Translations under genes and position numbers: made by a program
Notes under the pieces: model-generated
Told to the model about the DNA's origin: nothing
The model's database searches: none
The model's input: only the letters and a program-made list of their open reading frames with translations
Shown here: one piece after another, positions 9,547 through 18,232 of the stretch
How the letters are laid out: every line of letters begins with the position of its first letter
Numbering within the stretch: position 1 is the first letter of the stretch
Origin: JAPOXR01 sp965199765
Lineage (GTDB): Bacteria > Pseudomonadota > Alphaproteobacteria > Rhodobacterales > Rhodobacteraceae
DNA length: 64,000 nucleotides
Reading direction: 5' to 3'
NCBI GenBank assembly: GCA_965199765.1
Contig: CBDATC010000002.1
Location: 1,302,001-1,366,000 of the forward strand

Positions 9547-11209
9547 AACTGCGCTTGAACGGCGCTCATCGGCGCTGGTTCCGGTTTCAATCACCCGCAG
9601 TGCGGTTCATCCGTTTGCTGAACACGGTGCGGGAGCACTGATTTCGGGACCCGGCGACAAACTTGAAGTCCCAATTGCAGATCGTCGACTGATCGCGGCC
9701 TTTCAAGGAGGAATCGCTGTTGTCGCCAAAGGCAGCCGCTGGTCGCCAGAAGTCAAAGCAGTGCTTGATCGGGCATTCCGCTCCGAGATCGATATCCGGA
9801 CGATCATAGAATCCGACAGTGAAACCATTCTCGCCGCATACCAACATCTGAGCGAGCGCCGCGAGGAAAAATTCGGACCGGGCAGCGAGATAGAACGGCA
9901 GCGGGATCTCCGCCGCATCATCGAACAAGCGGCTGATGCCAAGGCTTCCGATATTCACTTCAAACTTCTGCCCAGCTATTGCGAGATCCGCATACGCGTT
10001 CATGGCCGTCTGCGTCCCCTGGTAAACCGGGCTCCTGAAGAAGGAATCGCGCTCATCAACGCCGCCTTCGCAGTCGCCACAGATCAAGGCTCCGCATCCG
10101 GCACCACAAGTTTTATGAAAGGCGCACTGACGCGGTCTTCCAATCTGCTTCCTGTGGGAGTTGATCTCGCCAGACTTCAATACTCGCCAGCCACAGGTCA
10201 CCTGCCTTACCTGGCAATGCGACTCAAATATGCGTCGGGCAAAGAATCTTCCGATCTTACGAATTTGGGCTATCTCCCGGAGCAATTGAACGACCTCGCG
10301 CTGATGCGGAGGCGGACCAGCGGTCTCTATCTGCTCGCCGGAAAAGTATCCTCAGGAAAAACAACAACCTTGCAGCGTGTTTTGAACGCGATGGTTGAAG
10401 AAAAATTCAACGAAATTTCTGTGTTCGCCATTGAAGAGCCGGTTGAGCTTGATGTGACTGGCGCTGTGCATGTCGCCATCACAGCCCGGTCCGGCCAATC
10501 CAGATCGGAAGCGTTTGTTGAGGCAGTGAAGGCAACCCTGCGATCTGACCCGAATGTAGTGGTCATTGGCGAGCTGCGAGATAGAGAACTGGCAGGTCAT
10601 GCGATCGAACTTGCCATGACCGGCCATGCGCTCTGGTCCACTGTGCATGCCGGATCCGCGCTCGGCATTCTTGATCGGTTGAGCGATCTTCGGATTGACG
10701 CATGGAAGCTTGCCGATCCATCCATTGTTAGGGGACTGGTCTATCAACGATTGGTCGGTTTGCTGTGCCCGCACTGCAAATCGTCCTTTCCCGCAGCAGT
10801 CCGCAGAGGCGTGCTGCGATCCGAGCTTGCGCAGCGGGTCGGCCGATTGGTTCGGCGTCCTTTATCCAGCCTGTTTGTCCGCGGAACCGGGTGCGACCAC
10901 TGTATTGGCGGCCTCTCTGGACGAACGGTTGTTGCTGAGACAGTGCTCACAGATCCATCATTACTGGACTTATACTTTCGCGGTGACCGAGCGGGAATGC
11001 GCGCGCACTGGCTGCAGCCTTCGAATGAGGGCGGAATTGGCGGCATCCCGGTGATGCATCACGCAATGCTCAAAGTTGGACTTGGTCTGTGTGACATTAA
11101 CGAGATTGAAGAAGAGGTCGAACTGCTCGGTTCATACGAGCGGGACTTTCCCTCTCTTGTCGAGCGTCTGCCACACGAAATTGCTTTGCTTGAGGATTCA
11201 GCCGCATGA
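9536..11209 (+). CDS. pilQ: type IVb pilus secretion ATPase PilQ (GspE/PilB family)
   Basis: This cytoplasmic hexameric ATPase powers pilus extension. It shows the Walker A AGKVSSGKTT, an Asp box around AIEEPVELD, Walker B DPNVVVIGELRD and the His box TGHALWSTVHA. A tetracysteine zinc element (CPHC, then CDHC) follows, as in GspE/PilB. The frame is open from 9449, but residues encoded before pilP ends do not look conserved. A TTG at 9536, overlapping the pilP stop, is my best start, giving 557 aa. The ATGA overlap with pilR shows coupling. The N-terminal GspE domain is short, as usual for the R64 type. Confidence 0.85.
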   Translation: MAGETALERRSSALVPVSITRSAVHPFAEHGAGALISGPGDKLEVPIADRRLIAAFQGGIAVVAKGSRWSPEVKAVLDRAFRSEIDIRTIIESDSETILAAYQHLSERREEKFGPGSEIERQRDLRRIIEQAADAKASDIHFKLLPSYCEIRIRVHGRLRPLVNRAPEEGIALINAAFAVATDQGSASGTTSFMKGALTRSSNLLPVGVDLARLQYSPATGHLPYLAMRLKYASGKESSDLTNLGYLPEQLNDLALMRRRTSGLYLLAGKVSSGKTTTLQRVLNAMVEEKFNEISVFAIEEPVELDVTGAVHVAITARSGQSRSEAFVEAVKATLRSDPNVVVIGELRDRELAGHAIELAMTGHALWSTVHAGSALGILDRLSDLRIDAWKLADPSIVRGLVYQRLVGLLCPHCKSSFPAAVRRGVLRSELAQRVGRLVRRPLSSLFVRGTGCDHCIGGLSGRTVVAETVLTDPSLLDLYFRGDRAGMRAHWLQPSNEGGIGGIPVMHHAMLKVGLGLCDINEIEEEVELLGSYERDFPSLVERLPHEIALLEDSAA

Positions 11210-12291
11210 GACTGGTTACAGGATTGACGATCGAAGCCAATCGGCTCTTTGCACGAACGCAATTCGATAGCCGCAGCAGACAGCGCTTATACCGTGAACT
11301 GGCGGGATTGCTGCGGTCTGGCATGTCGCGCGGCGAGGCGATCGAAGTGCTCTGGCGTGTCGCTTCACGGGATGGCAAAGTATTGTCTGATCCATTGTCC
11401 ATTGTGCTTTCTGACGCGCGCACCGGTGTTAAGAACGGTCTATCGTTGGCCTATGCTTTGAAACCATGGATTCCGCGCGGCGACTACATGCTGATAAACT
11501 CGATAGAGGACAGCGACATGTTCGCCGATCATCTGGAAGACTGGTGCACGATGATTGACGAAAAATCGGAAGCCCGCGCCGAAGCAATTGGCGCTCTGGC
11601 TTATCCAGGCTTTCTCTTGTTGCTCGCTTATGGTTTATTGGTCTACCTTGACGCGAAGATCCTACCTGCTTTGACCGGGCTGCTGCCCGCTGACCAATGG
11701 AACGGTTCAGCGGCTCTATTTGCAGCCGCCTGCAGAGCGGCCTCCGATTTCATTCTTCCAACTGTAATCGCAGCGGCGATATTGCCCACAGGATTTATGA
11801 TTTTGCTTCCTCGCTGGTCGGGACGGGGCCGGGAATTCGCCGACCGTTTGCCAATATTTTCTCTTTATCGTGCGCACGCCGGCACAGCCTTTCTGCAGTC
11901 GATGGGCGTGCTGATGGCTGGCGGCATGACCGCCGCGGAGTCGATTCTCAAACTTCGCGAAGGTTCCAGTCCGTATGTGCGAAGCCGACTTAACAGGATT
12001 CGGAGCAATCTGCTGAATGGTTCTGATCTTGGTCTTTCGATGAACAATGCAAGCAACGGATGGCCAGACCCAGAGCTGGCGCTTTCATTACGAATATTCG
12101 CCCACACTCCGGACTTTCCGATTCAAATCATGCGCATTGCCAAAGACTGGCGGCGGATTATCCACGAACGAACGACGCGCACGGTTGGGTTTCTGCGCTT
12201 ATTTTCCTTCTTGGCGGTTTTCGCGGTGATTTCCGGGGTCATAATCGCGATGTATGAAATTCAAGGTCAGATCACCTCTACTATTCACTGA
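11206..12291 (+). CDS. pilR: type IVb pilus inner-membrane platform protein PilR (GspF family)
   Basis: This 361-aa polytopic protein matches the GspF/PilC platform. There are two cytoplasmic four-helix domains (around 20-140 and 220-330), each followed by hydrophobic spans (GFLLLLAYGLLVYLDAKILP, a second span near 185-205, and FFSFLAVFAVISGVIIAMYE-like at the end). The family repeat is visible as LLRSGMSRGEAIEVL and LMAGGMTAAESILKL. It is the last intact gene of the cluster. An insertion-sequence remnant begins five bases after its stop, and the expected prepilin gene (pilS) and pilT/U/V do not follow. Confidence 0.82.
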   Translation: MRLVTGLTIEANRLFARTQFDSRSRQRLYRELAGLLRSGMSRGEAIEVLWRVASRDGKVLSDPLSIVLSDARTGVKNGLSLAYALKPWIPRGDYMLINSIEDSDMFADHLEDWCTMIDEKSEARAEAIGALAYPGFLLLLAYGLLVYLDAKILPALTGLLPADQWNGSAALFAAACRAASDFILPTVIAAAILPTGFMILLPRWSGRGREFADRLPIFSLYRAHAGTAFLQSMGVLMAGGMTAAESILKLREGSSPYVRSRLNRIRSNLLNGSDLGLSMNNASNGWPDPELALSLRIFAHTPDFPIQIMRIAKDWRRIIHERTTRTVGFLRLFSFLAVFAVISGVIIAMYEIQGQITSTIH

Positions 12292-12295
12292 ATTC

Positions 12296-12440
12296 GGCTG
12301 CGGCCAGGTTGAAACACATCGCCGGCACGCAGTGGAGCACGCGAAAGTATATGGACATGGAGCCGCTGCGCGAGATGAAACTTCAACATAACGGAGCCGC
12401 CGTCGCATGACTGAAAGTGCGAAAGATTCTGGACACTACC
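12296..12440 (+). mobile_element. insertion-sequence 3' end remnant, copy 1 (IS256-like)
   Basis: These 145 bases match 16794-16938 without gaps. The matching reading frame gives AARLKHIAGTQWSTRKYMD and ends TGA, which looks like the C-terminus of a mutator/IS256-type transposase (Trp, then Arg-x-Tyr-Met). The sequence ends with GAAAGTGCGAAAGATTCTGG and ACACTACC, which reads inward as GGTAGTGTCC, a plausible terminal repeat. The element body is gone. The family call is tentative. Confidence 0.6.
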
Positions 12441-12460
12441 TTCCGGATTGCGTGCAATCC

Positions 12461-15400
12461 TTAACCGTTGCGCGGGCGGGTCGGTTTGCCTCCATGCACT
12501 GAAGGTTCCATGCACCATTGTCTGCGCAGAAGGCCCAGATACTCCTCGCCAAGAAGATCCTGGCCGATCCCTAGAACTCCGCCAAGCATCTCCTCGTCAA
12601 GCCTCTTTCGTGACGGATCATGGTAAGCTTCATTAGCAGGCAGAAATCTGCATCCCTGAATCCCGTCGAATATCTGATCGCACTGTTCGATCTGCTGATT
12701 GCTCAGCTGCCTGACATCAAGACACGGCAAAACGTCGAGCAGTGAAATTGTCAGTATCGCACGGCCCTGCTGTTGGCGGGTTGCGGTATACCAGAAAGAT
12801 ATCAGCCCGATCGTAGTGTTCATCCACAGAAGGACAGGAATTTCCCAGTCTGTCCGACGGTGGAATTCTCCTTCAACCCATTCACCGGTCACAAAACTCG
12901 GCCATGCCCTGCCACCGATCGATCGTTCTGCCGTGAGACATGCAGCAAGCGGTTGCGAATTCAGCTGGAAATCAAGATTCAAATGCAGGCGGGTCGCTGT
13001 GCCAGACCAAAGTTCGACAGCCTGGGCGAGGCAGCCTCTGCGGACGCGCCCCTGTCGGTCAGGTTGAACGGTCAACCGCGTCTCGCTCTCGGCATTGTGG
13101 TTCCATAGCACCGGGTATTCGGAGAATGATTCCCAATTGAGATCGACATCGAACGGTCCTCGCACACCGCCATCCGGTGTTCTACCGCTGATATCAAGAT
13201 GGTAAAGCCCACGCTTTCCGATGCCACCGAGCAACGTCAGCGGACAAACTTCAGTGCTAATCGGCACGGTCATTCGTGGGAACTGCAGGCGCGGCCCTTG
13301 TTCCGAATCCAGTTCCGATGCCGCCTTCGCAACGCCAGACGAACGTATTCCGCCAACAGCGGCGGCTATGGAAAAGCGCGGTGCGGCAAACATTAAACCG
13401 TTCAAATTTCCGGGCACTTCCTCAAGCCGTTCCGCACCGGTTTCAGGAGTCGTGTGGCGGATCACTCCGTTGATATTTTTCGCTGTCTCTTTCGCTTCCA
13501 GCAGTGATCGCGGTCGGTTCTTTAGATTAACCACAAAAACACGACGCGACTCCGTCGGCAGTCCGGCGCGCCACTCACGCTCCACGCACCGCGCAGCAGC
13601 TCCGTTCACACGTTTCGCTATTATGAGAGACTCGGCGATGCCTGTATCGGCGGAAAAGGAGCGCTCGGCAGATTCTGCTGCTGATATGCAGATGATCGTG
13701 ACATCCTCATAAAACCGTTCAAGCAGTACCCGCGCTTTTTGCCATGACGTTCCCTGCAGAAAAGCTGCTGGCAACACCAGTGCCAATACTCCGCCGGGTT
13801 TCAGTTTTGCATGAGCTAGATCGATAAAGTCGGCTGCGATACCGGCATTGCCATGTCCTGCCGTCGGAGAACTGCGCCTAATAATCTGTCGAAATCTTTT
13901 CAGTCGGCGATCCATCGCACTCTGCACTTCCTCAGAAGTTCCAAACGCTGCGAAGGACGGTCTCGGCGCTCCTTCGACGCTGCGCGCGCCTGCCCGGGTG
14001 AAGGGCGGATTCATGATCACCAAATCCATCGAACCGTCGGGAACCACAATATCTTCGATCTCCGCGGTCGCGTCGCCTCTCAAAATCGCATCACTGTCAC
14101 CGAACAGAGACCGGATCGCATTTGCGTTCAATAGCTCAAGCGAGCCGATCCTGACCTCTGGGCCTCCGCCTTCTTCCTCCGCCACCGCTCCAAAAGCTGC
14201 CGCTGCGATACGGGTTGTCGAGAATGTCCGGTCCGGATGCGCTCCGGCTAGAACGGTCGCAGTCAAATGCGACGCCGCAGGCATGATGTCGATTCCGGTG
14301 AGTCCGCGCTCCATGAAACCGTCATGCAGCGCTGCATCGTCGCCGCCAGCGCGACGATGTCGTGAGGCTATAGCGCTGTAGGTCGCCCCTAGCAGCGCAC
14401 CAGTCCCGCATGCGAAGTCGGCTACCCGAAGTTTCGCGACGGACTCGCGGTCAGCCCAGCGGATAGCAAGCCTGTGCACGGCGAGTTCGGCCAGCAGAGC
14501 CGCAGAGGAGGGTAGTGTGTAAAAAGTTGCTAGAAATCTTCTGTCTGCGATGAGAGTCTGAAACATCCGCCCCGATAAATCCTGAACACCGGCTGCGCCG
14601 ATGAGGGAGAGTTGTTCCGTCATCACATGCATCCTTCTTAGGATTTCATGAGAATGCGGTGCGGCGATTCTGCGGAGCAGCCGCGAAGCGATGGAAAATA
14701 TCGGCCAATAATTGATCCGACGAATGTCTCGCCAAGAATCAATAACCGCGTGCGTCAGCAACACGCCGTCGAAGGCGTCTTTGATATCTTCAAGCGACGA
14801 GATCTCGTCATACAGCGGCGCAAGCTGGCGGTGGAACATGACGGCGTTGGCGATGACCGCCGCGGCCATGCGGTTGGTCTGCTCGCCGGCTTCTTGATGT
14901 AGATCCCTGGAGAAACCCGCGAGAACGGGTTGGGGCTGGGTTGCTCCGAGGAGACCCGCAGCCTTTCTGACGGTTTCTTGGAGAATCTTGACCCCGCCCG
15001 CGATCCTGCTTTCTGAAAGCGCGACGATCTCCGCGCAATCCGCCAAGGCGGAAATTCCTCCCGCAAGCCAGCCTTCTTCCGGCCAGCGCAAAGCGGTTCC
15101 CTCCGCGTCGAGCGTATGAGCCGCATACTCGAATTCGGATACTTGGAGCAGCTCGCGCAGACGCTCCTGTGGAGCCCGTCTCAGATCCTCCGGCAGGCGG
15201 ACGGCGATGCATTGTTCTATCTCTTGTTCCGTCTCGCCAAGGTGGCTGCCAAGACGGCGCCTCGCATCCTTGTCAACATCCCTGGCGGGAAGAAATTCAG
15301 TTTCCAGAATTACGGGCAGACTATTCGGCTGTGTGATGACGATATCAGGCCGTCTGGCACCCCCGATCAAACCTTGCCTCTCAGCCCTGACATTCCATCG

Positions 15401-15520
15401 GGGATGCATGGTCCTGAGGCATGCTGCGAGCTCGGCGTCGACATGCTCTTCTCTGTTGACACCAAGGGATCTGTCCCAAGTTTCTTGAGCTTGTGTCTCC
15501 TGTTCATCCTGTCCGTTCAT
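12461..15520 (-). CDS. N6-adenine DNA methylase with possible N-terminal nuclease domain (type IIG-like)
   Basis: This 1019-aa protein has a gamma-type N6-adenine methyltransferase core: FYTLPSSAALLAEL near 333, SAM-binding motif ADFACGTGALL near 368-377, catalytic NPPF at 504-507 and a long target-recognition-like C-terminal half. The N-terminal 100 residues contain RRPDIVI then PVILETEF (Asp59, Glu73, Glu75), compatible with a divergent PD-(D/E)XK nuclease. Methylase plus N-terminal nuclease in one chain suggests a self-contained restriction-modification enzyme of the type IIG/IIL sort; a solitary methylase is the alternative. No partner gene adjoins. It lies between two copies of the same insertion-sequence end and probably arrived with that segment. 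Confidence 0.72.
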   Translation of the reverse strand: MNGQDEQETQAQETWDRSLGVNREEHVDAELAACLRTMHPRWNVRAERQGLIGGARRPDIVITQPNSLPVILETEFLPARDVDKDARRRLGSHLGETEQEIEQCIAVRLPEDLRRAPQERLRELLQVSEFEYAAHTLDAEGTALRWPEEGWLAGGISALADCAEIVALSESRIAGGVKILQETVRKAAGLLGATQPQPVLAGFSRDLHQEAGEQTNRMAAAVIANAVMFHRQLAPLYDEISSLEDIKDAFDGVLLTHAVIDSWRDIRRINYWPIFSIASRLLRRIAAPHSHEILRRMHVMTEQLSLIGAAGVQDLSGRMFQTLIADRRFLATFYTLPSSAALLAELAVHRLAIRWADRESVAKLRVADFACGTGALLGATYSAIASRHRRAGGDDAALHDGFMERGLTGIDIMPAASHLTATVLAGAHPDRTFSTTRIAAAAFGAVAEEEGGGPEVRIGSLELLNANAIRSLFGDSDAILRGDATAEIEDIVVPDGSMDLVIMNPPFTRAGARSVEGAPRPSFAAFGTSEEVQSAMDRRLKRFRQIIRRSSPTAGHGNAGIAADFIDLAHAKLKPGGVLALVLPAAFLQGTSWQKARVLLERFYEDVTIICISAAESAERSFSADTGIAESLIIAKRVNGAAARCVEREWRAGLPTESRRVFVVNLKNRPRSLLEAKETAKNINGVIRHTTPETGAERLEEVPGNLNGLMFAAPRFSIAAAVGGIRSSGVAKAASELDSEQGPRLQFPRMTVPISTEVCPLTLLGGIGKRGLYHLDISGRTPDGGVRGPFDVDLNWESFSEYPVLWNHNAESETRLTVQPDRQGRVRRGCLAQAVELWSGTATRLHLNLDFQLNSQPLAACLTAERSIGGRAWPSFVTGEWVEGEFHRRTDWEIPVLLWMNTTIGLISFWYTATRQQQGRAILTISLLDVLPCLDVRQLSNQQIEQCDQIFDGIQGCRFLPANEAYHDPSRKRLDEEMLGGVLGIGQDLLGEEYLGLLRRQWCMEPSVHGGKPTRPRNG

Positions 15521-15981
15521 TCCGCTCTTTCCATGCCGAGTGCATGGGCAATGTTATGGACCATTCACAGCGATTACGCAAGCGCAGCTCAGCTGCGCTT
15601 CCGACAGCGATGTTTGTTCTTTATTCAGCTTTTAAGCTGATATTAGCTATATATTATCATATTCAGTTTATTGAATTTATCGTGTCTGAGGATACAATCA
15701 TGGATCAGCATGCTGTCCAATTGCGGATTCTCCAAAGTTTAATTGGTTTGGCACTTCCAGACTAATCAATTCCGCAGTGAACCCTCTCCGTGATAAACCG
15801 ATCAGACGTCTGCGAAGCGCAGCCATTGCCATGATCTTGATTGGCCGGGTTTCTTGCAGCGGAAAATAAATTCCTCCGCATTCGCCTAAACTAAAATCCG
15901 GCGTGTCGCTTTGTCGACTCGAACAATGCTATGGATGCAAGCGCATGCCGCTGGCAAGATTTGCATAGCAGTCAAATCAAG
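15521..15981. other. intergenic region with a 21-bp palindrome upstream of the methylase gene
   Basis: No convincing gene occurs here. At 15580-15600 there is a perfect inverted repeat, AAGCGCAGCT, one base, AGCTGCGCTT, lying 60 bases upstream of the leftward methylase start. It could be an operator or a hairpin in the leader. A run of AT-rich sequence (15635-15720) follows, which may hold promoters for either flanking gene. Confidence 0.4.
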
Positions 15982-16602
15982 ATGCAACTGATGGAGGAAA
16001 CGTTGGGAGAAATTCAAACCATACCAGCGCGAAAGGGCAAAGCCGCGCTTGTTAAAAACGGACAGAGGATTAAAATCATAAACACGCATGGCGAACAGGT
16101 TGTTGATACTTTTGCGTTCTGCGACGATGACATATCAGAATATATGGCAATGGACGCAACCCGCGCCTATAATCTACGAATCCGGCCGCAAATCGGAGAT
16201 GCTCTTGTTTCCAATCGGCGGCGGCCCATGCTGATATTTGAAGAAGATACATCATCCGGCATCCATGACACATTGATGGCTGCATGCGACCGTTGGCGTT
16301 ATGGATTGCTCGGGCATGAGGGCTATCATGATAACTGCGCTGACAATCTAACTGCCGCACTTTTTGAATTCGGGTTGCAGGAAACGCACACTCCTTCACC
16401 TCTCAACCTCTTCATGAACATTCCATGGCAATCTGATGGAGCCTTGAGCTTTGATCCGCCAGAAAACCAGCCTGGAGACTACGTCGTTCTCCGCGCGGTT
16501 GTTGATTGCATCGTCGCCATGTCCGCATGTCCTCAAGACATCCTGCCGATCAACGGGATTTCCGGACAGCCGACTGAAGCGCATTTCGAGGTTTACGATT
16601 GA
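15982..16602 (+). CDS. DUF1989 urea carboxylase-associated family protein
   Basis: The 206-aa product follows the DUF1989 pattern closely: ARKGKAALVKNGQRIKI, NTHGEQVVDTFAF, NRRRPMLIFEEDTSSGIHDT, the cysteine-containing GYHDNCADNL, and DCIVAMSACPQDILPING. Members accompany urea carboxylase, guanidine or urea metabolism and probably bind a metal through conserved His/Cys. The first of two close Met codons was used; the upstream frame from 15931 lacks conserved residues. It points toward the urease operon end, convergent with ureG, with an insertion-sequence remnant between. Its product may act in the same nitrogen pathway, but only proximity supports that. Confidence 0.8.
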   Translation: MQLMEETLGEIQTIPARKGKAALVKNGQRIKIINTHGEQVVDTFAFCDDDISEYMAMDATRAYNLRIRPQIGDALVSNRRRPMLIFEEDTSSGIHDTLMAACDRWRYGLLGHEGYHDNCADNLTAALFEFGLQETHTPSPLNLFMNIPWQSDGALSFDPPENQPGDYVVLRAVVDCIVAMSACPQDILPINGISGQPTEAHFEVYD

Positions 16603-16793
16603 TCAGCGCATGAGGGTCAAGTCCAACGAAATTGATGCGCATTCGGCAGCGGTTAGACAATCAAATTTGAACGGAATCTTGGGAACGGTGCGGTTTCACG
16701 AGCTAGGGAAAAGAAGGCCTTGGCGAGAGAAATCAATAACTTCAAAATTGTCATCCTCGCATCCAGCGAGATTGGTCAATCCTGTCTCTTCCT

Positions 16794-16938
16794 GGCTGCG
16801 GCCAGGTTGAAACACGTCGCCGGCACACAGTGGAGCATGCGAAAGTATATGAAGATGGATCCGCTGCGCAAGATAAAACCTCAACATACCAAAGCCGTCG
16901 TCGTATGATCGAAAGTGCGAAAGATTCTGGACACTACC
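16794..16938 (+). mobile_element. insertion-sequence 3' end remnant, copy 2 (IS256-like)
   Basis: This is the second copy of the 145-bp remnant at 12296-12440, in the same orientation and without indels. The frame reads AARLKHVAGTQWSMRKYMK and stops at 16908. The terminal GGTAGTGTCC (reverse strand) overlaps the 3' end of ureG, so the TAG stop of ureG at 16934-16936 lies inside the element. The open frame extends back to 16720, but that part shows no clear transposase features. Confidence 0.6.
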
Positions 16939-17554
16939 TTTCCAATCCGGTCATGGTGAGCAGGAATTCGATCACCGAGCAAACGCCTTCGCCGGATTTC
17001 AAATTTGTGAAGACAAACGGTTTGTCGCCTCGCATGCGGCGGGCATCCCGTTCCATGACATGCAAATCGGCGCCAACCAAATCGGCGAGATCGGTCTTGT
17101 TGATCACTAAAAGGTCCGAGCGCGTTATTCCAGGCCCCCCTTTGCGCGGGATCTTATCACCTGCGGACACATCAATCACATAGAGCGTCAGATCAGCGAG
17201 TTCCGGGCTGAATGTAGCCGCCAAATTATCGCCGCCTGATTCGATGATGACGATATCCAAATCCGGAAAACGGGTCCGCATACCGTCAATGGCCGCCAAA
17301 TTGATTGACGCATCTTCACGGATTGCGGTGTGTGGGCAGCCGCCGGTTTCCACGCCTTCGATCCGTTCAGGCTCCAAAGCGCCGGATCGCGTCAGAAATT
17401 CAGCATCTTCCCGAGTATAAATGTCATTTGTTACCACCGCGAGCTGGAATTGATCGCGCAAACGTTTGCAGAGCGTATCGGTCAGAGCGGTTTTTCCTGA
17501 GCCGACCGGACCACCGATGCCAATGCGGGCCGGACCGTGAATAGAAATAGTCAT
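16934..17554 (-). CDS. ureG: urease accessory GTPase UreG
   Basis: The 206-aa product is the SIMIBI-class GTPase that drives nickel insertion into urease. P-loop GGPVGSGKTALTD, the metal-binding CPH (GGCPHTAIREDASIN), ESGGDNLAATFSPEL and the NKTDL guanine-specificity motif are all present. It is the last gene of the leftward urease operon and overlaps ureF by ATGA. The extreme C-terminus (TGLER) is followed by a stop codon contributed by the insertion-sequence remnant, so the last residue or two may be altered from the ancestral form. Confidence 0.95.
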   Translation of the reverse strand: MTISIHGPARIGIGGPVGSGKTALTDTLCKRLRDQFQLAVVTNDIYTREDAEFLTRSGALEPERIEGVETGGCPHTAIREDASINLAAIDGMRTRFPDLDIVIIESGGDNLAATFSPELADLTLYVIDVSAGDKIPRKGGPGITRSDLLVINKTDLADLVGADLHVMERDARRMRGDKPFVFTNLKSGEGVCSVIEFLLTMTGLER

Positions 17555-18225
17555 GAGCGGAACAATCTTGTGTATTGAGTTTCATGGGCAACGGCGCACC
17601 AGTCCGCAACGAGAGTAGAAGCGCCCTGCAATTCCAACGAACCATTGCGTTCGGCGTAATCCGCGGTATGGCGAACCGAAGCTTCCAGAGCGGCTTGGAC
17701 CCGCTGACCGTCAGTTTGGCCCAAGGGTATGAGGCGCACTCCAGCCGAAACGAGACCGGCGGAAAATCCATGCAGCCAAGCTAAGAGTGCATCGGCAAGG
17801 CGCACCTTGTGCGCTGCCGCGGTCAACCCCACAGCCACCGAATGAACAATAGGCCTTTCGCTTTGCTTATTTATCCATGGATGCGGCCATGCAGCTCTGG
17901 CAGCGCGCATGAAAGCGGAGCCTTGAGCAGTCGCCTCCAAAAGCGTCTCCGCACTTGCGCGCTGAGCGACCGCATTGTCTGACACGGTTTCAAATCCGCT
18001 CCAATCTTCTTCCGATGCCGTCGAATAAGCAGCAGCCAAAAAAGCTGCATCGATCCGGCCCGCTCCATGTTCCAACATTTCGGTAATCCACTCGCAAAGC
18101 TGCATCGCGTCGATAACCAACCCCCTGCTCACGGCCGTTTCCAGTCCATGGCTGTAGCTGAAGCCACCGGTGGGGAATGCCGGAGAAAACCAAGTCAGCA
18201 GGCAATAGAGCGCGTTCGGATGCAT
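17551..18225 (-). CDS. ureF: urease accessory protein UreF
   Basis: The product matches UreF, which with UreD and UreG forms the activation complex on apo-urease. Conserved features are the N-terminal SPAFPTGGFSYSHGLE and a helical body ending DWCAVAHETQYTRLFRS. The ATG at 18225 is chosen because homologues start just before LYCLLTWFSP and it lies seven bases after ureE ends. The frame is open further upstream inside ureE. Length 224 aa is normal. Confidence 0.92.
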   Translation of the reverse strand: MHPNALYCLLTWFSPAFPTGGFSYSHGLETAVSRGLVIDAMQLCEWITEMLEHGAGRIDAAFLAAAYSTASEEDWSGFETVSDNAVAQRASAETLLEATAQGSAFMRAARAAWPHPWINKQSERPIVHSVAVGLTAAAHKVRLADALLAWLHGFSAGLVSAGVRLIPLGQTDGQRVQAALEASVRHTADYAERNGSLELQGASTLVADWCAVAHETQYTRLFRS

Positions 18226-18232
18226 AACGCGA

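Noticed and set aside
9587..10285. 232-aa minus-strand frame opposite pilQ
   Set aside because: Antisense shadow; Cys/Gly/Arg-rich with no motif, while the plus strand has a full GspE-type ATPase.
12461..15520. Reading the methylase as a BREX/PglX or DISARM methylase
   Set aside because: No BREX or DISARM partner genes (large ATPases, helicase, phosphatase) are adjacent on either side.
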